IMG/VR virus record: IMGVR_UViG_3300036978_000507
Span: 1-21,545 of that record
Length of the DNA: 21,545 nt
Origin: a virus
Reading direction: 5' to 3' (one strand)
Program-made: the position numbers and the translations under genes
Notes under the pieces: model-generated
What the model was told of the DNA's origin: nothing
Database searches by the model: none
The model's input: only the letters and a program-made list of their open reading frames with translations
In this document: positions 16,347 through 21,545 of the stretch, in pieces
Numbering within the stretch: the first letter of the stretch is position 1
Layout: the number at the start of each line of letters is the position of its first letter

Positions 16347-17429
16347 ATGAAACACTGTATTTACATGTTGCCGTTCTCTGAGCAGCGAAACAGATGCTTA
16401 AACAGTGCCGACTTGATGCACGATGGCACAGTGCCAAAGGCCGTGTGCGAGACGTGTGCTTACGCGACATCAGCCAGACCATCGCCATCTGACTTCTTCA
16501 GTCAAACAGCCTCGCTCCTTGTAACTAAGCACCGCACAGGCGAGCTGCGAGCAACCCCAAAACCATGCGGCGGATGCGGTGAAACGAAGCATCGAGCACC
16601 AGATGCCCCGGCGATGCAATTCGTCTGGCCGTATTGGGACGGCGGGGCGCAGGCGGATGAACTGCGATGGTCTATCAGATCAGTCGAGACGTTCTTTCAA
16701 GGTCGGGCAAAGATCACCATCATCGGTGACAAGCCCGACTGGTATCACGGGCATGTGATCCTGAAAAAGAGAGTCCCGCACACGAAGCCGAATCGAGCGT
16801 TTCGGGACATGCTCGGCAAGGTCTTTTATATCGCAACACACGCAGAAATCGATCCTGAGTGCGTGTGGATGATGGACGACATTTATTTCCTGCGACCGTT
16901 CACGCTGGACGACATCAAGACGCCCCGTGCGGAACCTTGGCGACAGGACGAGAGCAACAGTTGGCAGAAGCGAAAGACGGCGTCGATGGAAGCTCTTGCG
17001 GCTCGCGGGCTGACTCAGCACGACTACGCAACGCACCTGCCTCACTGGCTGGAAAAAGACAAGCTGCGGACCATGTTCGACGACTTCAATTTGCATGAAA
17101 ATACCATGCTTTGGGAAGTGCTCTACGGCAACGTTTATCGAGGAACGCCGCAACGAACGCGGCCATTCTTCGCACGCTTCCAGCATCAGGCCGAGAAGGA
17201 AACATTCCAGCGACTGACCGCACGCGCGACCGTCATCAACAACACTGAGCCAGCTTGGTGCGACGGCCTGCATGACTTTCTCGCGGAGATGCTCCCGACT
17301 CCTTCGAGCGTTGAGGCGGAACATGAGACGGCAAAGCCTGTTTATGTAATCAAAAAGAAAGGGGCCGTCACAGTAAAACGTCGGCCTCTGGAAACGCACA
17401 GAGACTACGTTGAAAAGCAAGTTCAATGA
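16347..17429 (+). CDS. Stealth-like sugar-phosphate transferase / glycosyltransferase
   Basis: The product probably transfers a sugar or sugar-phosphate from a nucleotide donor to a glycan. From residue 92 it reads FVWPYWDGG, then DELRWSIRSVE (104-114), ITIIGDKPDW (123-132) and MMDDIYFLRP (175-184). This is the arrangement of the central conserved region of Stealth capsule phosphotransferases (DELRYSLRS, then NDDMFF), although the FNS motif of that family is replaced by FRDMLGKVF. The first 90 residues are unlike that family and carry CxxC pairs at C34/C37 and C74/C77 plus C4 and C17, a possible zinc-binding domain. The ribosome site is weak. The stop overlaps the next gene by ATGA, so the two are probably coupled. 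Confidence 0.65.
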   Translation: MKHCIYMLPFSEQRNRCLNSADLMHDGTVPKAVCETCAYATSARPSPSDFFSQTASLLVTKHRTGELRATPKPCGGCGETKHRAPDAPAMQFVWPYWDGGAQADELRWSIRSVETFFQGRAKITIIGDKPDWYHGHVILKKRVPHTKPNRAFRDMLGKVFYIATHAEIDPECVWMMDDIYFLRPFTLDDIKTPRAEPWRQDESNSWQKRKTASMEALAARGLTQHDYATHLPHWLEKDKLRTMFDDFNLHENTMLWEVLYGNVYRGTPQRTRPFFARFQHQAEKETFQRLTARATVINNTEPAWCDGLHDFLAEMLPTPSSVEAEHETAKPVYVIKKKGAVTVKRRPLETHRDYVEKQVQ

Positions 17430-18832
17430 TTCCACACATCATGATCATTCAGTCAGCCTACACTGACCCGCGATTGTCTGAGCGACGCTTGGAGATATCG
17501 CGACACACAGCGATTCCATCACTGGCATTCCAGACCGTGAAGCCAGTCATTCACATTGCCGTAAATCCTGACGATCCATTTCTGCCTGAACGACTCGAAG
17601 CGTTTAGGTCTACCGGCTGCGAGGTGAAAGCACTTCACCGACCAAGCTGGAAACTCTACCGAGAGAACTGGGAGCTTCCAGAGGGCCGAAAGATCGTCAG
17701 CCGCATGGACGATGATGACGTAATCTGTAAAGAGTATTGCCAGCGGACACGCGAAGCTGCTCCGGAGTCAGGCGAATGGAATTTGATTTGGCCGAACGGG
17801 TACGTTTTTTGGCGTGAGACATGCTACCTGCTGCACCATCCGGGCATTCAATTTGTTACGCTCGTGACTGATCACGACAAAGATCCGCATCAGGAACAGC
17901 ACTGGGGATACCACAAGCGATGGCAGACGAAGGTTGTCTCCAATGCAGTTGGCTGGATCTGGGTCCGTCATGGTGATGCAGCCTCATCGACGCTGCCGAG
18001 ATATCGCAGGGTAAAACAGGGCGGCATTGACGCAAAGCGGATTCCTATCAATCTTAGGGCGATCCTGCGAGCCATCGCGGATTCTGGAACAGCGAGCGGA
18101 AGCTATAAGGAACATCGCAATCCGGCTTTGCTCAGCCATGTACTACAGCAAAACAAACGGCACGAACCAACAGCACCAGCAGGTCCGCGATTTCTTGTGG
18201 TTGTCCCGACACATAGGCTTTCGGTTGCTCAGGCGACAATTGACGAGCTACAGATGTCATTCACCTACCCAACAGATTTCCACATCTTGGACGGAACGCC
18301 CTCGAAATGTCACGCCCTCAATAAAGCCTTGGCTGAATTGCTTGATCCTGCGAAGCATGACATTTATGTAACGATAGACGACGACATTCTGCCGGGGGAA
18401 AACTGGCAGCACTTTATAGCTTGTGCCTTCGACCGCATCCCGAAGCTGGGGGCGTGTGGCGTCGATTACAGCGGCACCGAAGAAGGCCGGACGCTGATGG
18501 CCAACGCAATGAACTCACCCGTGCGACAGGTCCGAGATATCCAGTTCAGAGACTCGACCGGCTACATGAATCTCGCGGGCGGATGTTTCGCAATCAGGCC
18601 CGCACTAGCCAAAGAGATTGGGCCGTATCCGTTTGCAGACGATGGCAGGCAATACCATGCAGACGAAGACGGCTGGCGATCGCATCAAGTCACGCGGCGC
18701 AGATGGCAGGTCGGCTACGTCACCAATCCCAATGAGTCCGTCAGGATGATCACGCACCAGAACACAGAACAGTATGTAGAGACAAAGGCTGCCGATGTCG
18801 CAGCGTGGCAAGCAAATCCGATCTGGCCCTAA
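17426..18832 (+). CDS. Double glycosyltransferase: rhamnosyltransferase-like plus GT2-like domains
   Basis: Two GT-A-type domains appear fused. The first (about residues 1-200) has IHIAVNPDDPFLPERLEAF and the acidic SRMDDDD (92-98), the pattern of putative rhamnosyltransferases (Pfam Rhamno_transf family). The second (about 255-468) begins RFLVVVPTHR, has ILDG, TIDDD (316-320) as the DxD metal site, then GGCFAIR (385-391) and HADEDGW (411-417) where a GT2-type acceptor-site acidic residue is expected. Both domains keep an acidic motif, so both may be active, which would add two sugars in one protein. The gene is GC-rich compared with the tail genes. Which sugars or acceptors are used cannot be read from sequence. 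Confidence 0.75.
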   Translation: MIPHIMIIQSAYTDPRLSERRLEISRHTAIPSLAFQTVKPVIHIAVNPDDPFLPERLEAFRSTGCEVKALHRPSWKLYRENWELPEGRKIVSRMDDDDVICKEYCQRTREAAPESGEWNLIWPNGYVFWRETCYLLHHPGIQFVTLVTDHDKDPHQEQHWGYHKRWQTKVVSNAVGWIWVRHGDAASSTLPRYRRVKQGGIDAKRIPINLRAILRAIADSGTASGSYKEHRNPALLSHVLQQNKRHEPTAPAGPRFLVVVPTHRLSVAQATIDELQMSFTYPTDFHILDGTPSKCHALNKALAELLDPAKHDIYVTIDDDILPGENWQHFIACAFDRIPKLGACGVDYSGTEEGRTLMANAMNSPVRQVRDIQFRDSTGYMNLAGGCFAIRPALAKEIGPYPFADDGRQYHADEDGWRSHQVTRRRWQVGYVTNPNESVRMITHQNTEQYVETKAADVAAWQANPIWP

Positions 18833-18849
18833 ACCTAAAGGAATAACAC

Positions 18850-19257
18850 ATGGCAGTCCTGACAATCACCGCAGCGAATGTTGTGCCCGGAACGGGAACC
18901 AAAACGAAAAGCGGCACCGCAGGTGCAGCAATCACGCAAGGGCAGCCGGTCTACCTCGACGCGACCGCCATAACGCTCTTTCCTGCTGATGCTGATGTGC
19001 TCGCATCTGTTGCGGTTGTCGGAGTCGCACTCAACGCCGCGTCGGCAGGTCAGCCAGTCACCTACCAGATTTCCGGGCCCATCACGATCGGGACCACGGT
19101 TGTGGTTGGTACAGCCTACTACGCATCGACGACCGCTGGCGGGATTTGCCTTGAGTCAGATTTAGCGTCTGGGGACTTCGCCACGTTTCTGGGCTTCGCG
19201 ACATCGGCCACGGTGATCACGCTCGACATCAAAGCGGCTGGCGTGGCAAAGGCATAG
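18850..19257 (+). CDS. Small Ala/Thr/Gly-rich virion-like protein (DUF2190/cement-like)
   Basis: The 135-residue product has the pattern ITQGQPVYLDATA...ADVLASVAVVGVALNAASAGQPVTYQ...IGTTVVVGTAYYAS, followed by ATSATVITLDIKAAG. It is a beta-rich form seen in many small phage proteins often annotated as capsid cement or hypothetical. No catalytic residues are apparent. A good ribosome site (AAAGGA at 18837-18842) gives 7 bases to the ATG. It is unusual in standing between two glycosyltransferase genes, far from the capsid gene. It may be a surface protein and even the protein that the neighbouring enzymes decorate; that is speculation. Confidence 0.55.
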   Translation: MAVLTITAANVVPGTGTKTKSGTAGAAITQGQPVYLDATAITLFPADADVLASVAVVGVALNAASAGQPVTYQISGPITIGTTVVVGTAYYASTTAGGICLESDLASGDFATFLGFATSATVITLDIKAAGVAKA

Positions 19258-19304
19258 AGAACACTGAAAGCATAGCTACATTTCACACCCTGTGGAGTCC
19301 CCCA

Positions 19305-20243
19305 ATGCCCGCTGTAGTCCCCGCCGAGCACGTAGTTGGTTGCGTACACGACGGTAAGGTCGAAGAGTTCAAGACCCTGCTGGAAGAACGTGGTGTGACC
19401 AAATGGAAGTTCGGTAACGTCGATCCCAACCATTCACGCAGAGTCATCGACCTATCTGGTTCTCCAGAATCTTTGATCGAGGTACTGAAGATTGTCAACG
19501 ACGGTTACGAACGCCCACAATACGAGACTCCATACATCCCCGGATCATGGCAGTACGCCGTGACATCTGTGCTGGCACGTCTGGATAATACTCTTCCAGA
19601 AACTATTGCGTCCTTAGCTTCCAGTGGGTTTGATACTCCCATCATCTCCATTGACGGCCCAGACAATCCTGTGTGGCACACCAAGCTGAGTGGAAACTTC
19701 ATCTTCCGTGGAGAGAACATCCGGTCCTACGCTCACTGGTACCTGACGCTGCAGGAACTGTACTTCAGGAATCCGTACGCTCAGTACTACGCCATCTTCC
19801 AAGATGACTTCGTCTGCGTACCGAATCTGAAGGCGTATTTGGAATCTTGCGAATATCCTGAAAAAGGATACTGGAACCTCTTCACATTCATGGAGAATGA
19901 TGTTATGGTTTCGCAAGTCAGCCAAAAGGGCTGGATGCCAGCAGCAAGGGCAGTACAAGGCCACCAGCTTGGTCGAGGTGCAGTTGCTCTGGTCTTCAGT
20001 CAGGAAGCTGTCATCAAATTGTTGTCCAGTCGATACATGCAGACCAGGATCATGGATGCCGTCAAAGGTCACAGATCAATTGACGGTGCTGTGGTTTCTG
20101 CCATGCACTTGGAAGGCTGGACAGAATACGTCCACAATCCTTCTCTCGTCCAGCACACAGGTGAAGTCTCTTCAATGGGGAACCGAAAGCACCCCATCAG
20201 CAAATGTTACATCGACGGTTATGATCCCTTAGCAATTCCATAG
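19305..20243 (+). CDS. Glycosyltransferase, GT-A type
   Basis: This is a predicted sugar transferase of 312 residues. A leading domain (about 1-75) is not recognised. From about residue 84 it reads AVTSVLARLDNTLPETIASL, then TPIISIDGPDN and, after a helix, YYAIFQDDFVCVPNLKAYLE (161-180), where QDD is the likely DxD metal/nucleotide-sugar site. Near the end VQHTGEVSSMGNRKH resembles the His/Ser/Gly segment ('QH.G..SS') common in GT-A enzymes of this sort. Codon style is back to that of the tail genes. The site TGGAG at 19292-19296 precedes the ATG. It was probably in the late operon before the GC-rich genes arrived. Confidence 0.75.
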   Translation: MPAVVPAEHVVGCVHDGKVEEFKTLLEERGVTKWKFGNVDPNHSRRVIDLSGSPESLIEVLKIVNDGYERPQYETPYIPGSWQYAVTSVLARLDNTLPETIASLASSGFDTPIISIDGPDNPVWHTKLSGNFIFRGENIRSYAHWYLTLQELYFRNPYAQYYAIFQDDFVCVPNLKAYLESCEYPEKGYWNLFTFMENDVMVSQVSQKGWMPAARAVQGHQLGRGAVALVFSQEAVIKLLSSRYMQTRIMDAVKGHRSIDGAVVSAMHLEGWTEYVHNPSLVQHTGEVSSMGNRKHPISKCYIDGYDPLAIP

Positions 20244-20252
20244 GACATCCCC

Positions 20253-21488
20253 ATGTCAGCGTACACCACTCGCGACACATGCCGTATTTGCGGCTGTGCC
20301 GACCTGCAACCCGTATACAATTTCGGTAAGCAGTACATCAGTAATTTCGTAGACCCCGGTCAGGCATACGACAGCGAGCCATGCCCGATTGAGTTGGTCT
20401 CCTGCCCTAACTGCACGCTGGTGCAGAATCCACACACAGCACCACAGGAACTCCTCTACAGTGGGTTCTACTGGTACCGCTCTGGCGTTACTGCCACAAT
20501 GCGTGAAGCCTTGGCTGATGTGGTCCGCGATGCTATGTCTCAGGTAGACCTCCAGCCCATGGATGTCGTACTGGACATCGGCTCGAACGATGGGACGCTC
20601 CTTGGCTTCTACCCAGACAATGTGGTTCGCGTTGGTGTAGAACCAGCTAAGAACCTAGCCTCTGAACCACAGGAGCGAGTGGACCTGTTGATCAATGACT
20701 TCTGGTCAGAGGAAGCCTACACTAAGCATCTGGGTGATGACAAGGCTACCATCATTACTGCCTGTGGTATGTTCTACGACCTAGACAATCCTAACCCGTT
20801 CATATCAGCCGTACAGATGACTCTGCATCCAGAGGGCATCTTCATCGCACAGCTAATGTGCCTGAAGAACATGATCGCCTGCAATGACATCGGCAACATG
20901 GCTCACGAGCATCTGGAGTTCTACACTCTCAGAAGTCTTGATGTCTTGCTGTCAGAACATGGTCTGGTCATTGCCGATATTACAACCAACAATGTCAATG
21001 GTGAGTCTTACCGTCTGTCCATCCGCCACGAGACTTGGGAAGGTCAGACAGAGGAAGCTGCACGACGTGTACTCGATGCCTTCGCTGCAGAAGCCACCAT
21101 CATGGACGACCTAACAGCATTCATCAGACGTATGGAAGACAACCGTGATGAAGTCTATGACGCTGTTCAGGATGCTGTCTCTGATGGTAAGGTAGTCTGC
21201 GTGTACGGTGCCTCTACCAAAGGTAACTTCCTGCTACAGTGGTACGGACTGGACGATGAACTGATCAGATTCGCTGCTGACAAGTCACCTGAGAAGTGGG
21301 CCAAAGTCACAGCAGGTACCGACATTAAGATCTACGCTGAGGCAGTCGTACGTCAGCAACGCCCAGACTTCTTCCTAGTTCTTCCTTATGCTTTCTTACC
21401 AGAATTTATTGAACGGGAAAAGGATGAACGATGGCGTAAAGCTGGTGGCAAGTTTATCGTACCCCTGCCTGAATTGAGGATCGTATAA
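20253..21488 (+). CDS. Sugar C-methyltransferase (zinc-binding, SAM-dependent)
   Basis: The 411-residue product has the three-part architecture of C-methyltransferases that act on nucleotide-linked keto-sugars (TylC3/EvaC type). An N-terminal zinc-binding part has CRIC (C10, C13) and CPNC (C51, C54). The central SAM domain has DIGSNDGTLL (108-117), followed by a helical part with AHEHLEFYTLRS. The C-terminal part has VYGASTKGNFLLQWYG, FAADKSPEKW and a final FIVPLPELRI (compare the family's 'YGAsgrGNtLLny', 'vDkNp.K' and 'Ggkfi.PlP'). It would use SAM to methylate a 4-keto-deoxysugar. The next gene makes such a keto-sugar, which supports this. AGGA at 20242-20245 is its ribosome site. Confidence 0.88.
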   Translation: MSAYTTRDTCRICGCADLQPVYNFGKQYISNFVDPGQAYDSEPCPIELVSCPNCTLVQNPHTAPQELLYSGFYWYRSGVTATMREALADVVRDAMSQVDLQPMDVVLDIGSNDGTLLGFYPDNVVRVGVEPAKNLASEPQERVDLLINDFWSEEAYTKHLGDDKATIITACGMFYDLDNPNPFISAVQMTLHPEGIFIAQLMCLKNMIACNDIGNMAHEHLEFYTLRSLDVLLSEHGLVIADITTNNVNGESYRLSIRHETWEGQTEEAARRVLDAFAAEATIMDDLTAFIRRMEDNRDEVYDAVQDAVSDGKVVCVYGASTKGNFLLQWYGLDDELIRFAADKSPEKWAKVTAGTDIKIYAEAVVRQQRPDFFLVLPYAFLPEFIEREKDERWRKAGGKFIVPLPELRIV

Positions 21489-21545
21489 TGCGTGCTCTTA
21501 TTAGTGGAGTCTGCGGGCAGGATGGTTCCTATCTTGCGGACATAC
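21488..21545 (+). CDS. gmd: GDP-mannose 4,6-dehydratase (3' part beyond the window)
   Basis: Only 19 codons are visible: MRALISGVCGQDGSYLADI. This matches the start of GDP-mannose 4,6-dehydratase (usual form ALITGITGQDGSYLAE), with the NADP-binding GxxGxxG pattern reading GVCGQDG. The enzyme converts GDP-mannose to GDP-4-keto-6-deoxymannose, the precursor of GDP-fucose, GDP-rhamnose or perosamine. The ATG overlaps the methyltransferase stop as TAATG, and TGAGGA at 21475-21480 is its ribosome site. A related dehydratase/epimerase of the extended SDR family is less likely but cannot be excluded from so short a piece. Confidence 0.8.
   Translation, partial: MRALISGVCGQDGSYLADI

Noticed and set aside
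16680-17435. A 251-codon open frame on the - strand
   Set aside because: It lies opposite the Stealth-like gene, in GC-rich DNA where long antisense frames are expected; the product has no recognisable motif and the + strand gene has clear ones.

Overview
The window is the late (virion) region of a tailed bacteriophage genome, or of a prophage, with HK97-type head genes and a long non-contractile (siphovirus-like) tail. All convincing genes lie on the + strand, tightly packed, often with ATGA or TAATG stop/start overlaps. No sheath gene, tRNA, integrase or attachment site is visible. The host is not certain. Cys-rich and Pro/Ser-rich late proteins with SES-P repeats, and GC-rich glycosyltransferases placed inside the late operon, remind me of phages and prophages of Planctomycetes. 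That is an inference with low to moderate confidence.

Layout, left to right. At 1-951 is the 3' part of a virion or tail-like protein that overlaps terL. At 948-6981 is the packaging and head block: terminase large subunit, portal, ClpP-like prohead protease and HK97-fold major capsid protein. At 7077-7514 is a small beta-rich protein, possibly capsid decoration, bracketed by two terminator-like hairpins. At 7596-9740 is the neck: gp6/gp8-like connector, head closure/adaptor, HK97 gp10-like protein and tail terminator. At 9750-15005 is the tail: tail tube, a G/GT chaperone pair joined by a canonical A AAA AAC -1 frameshift site, a tape measure with five tandem 40-residue repeats, and a probable distal tail protein. 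At 15002-16341 are two minor virion-type proteins of unknown role, the second Cys-rich.

From 16347 to the right edge the window holds a glycan cassette: a Stealth-like sugar-phosphate transferase candidate, a double glycosyltransferase fusion, a small beta-rich virion-like protein, a third glycosyltransferase, a zinc-binding sugar C-methyltransferase, and the first codons of GDP-mannose 4,6-dehydratase. Read together, the last genes could make and attach a GDP-linked, possibly C-methylated deoxysugar. The virion itself or the host envelope are both plausible targets. About 15.65-19.26 kb looks by eye richer in G+C than its flanks, as if inserted into an older late operon, and the flanking style returns at 19305. 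No stretch longer than about 110 bases lacks a gene.
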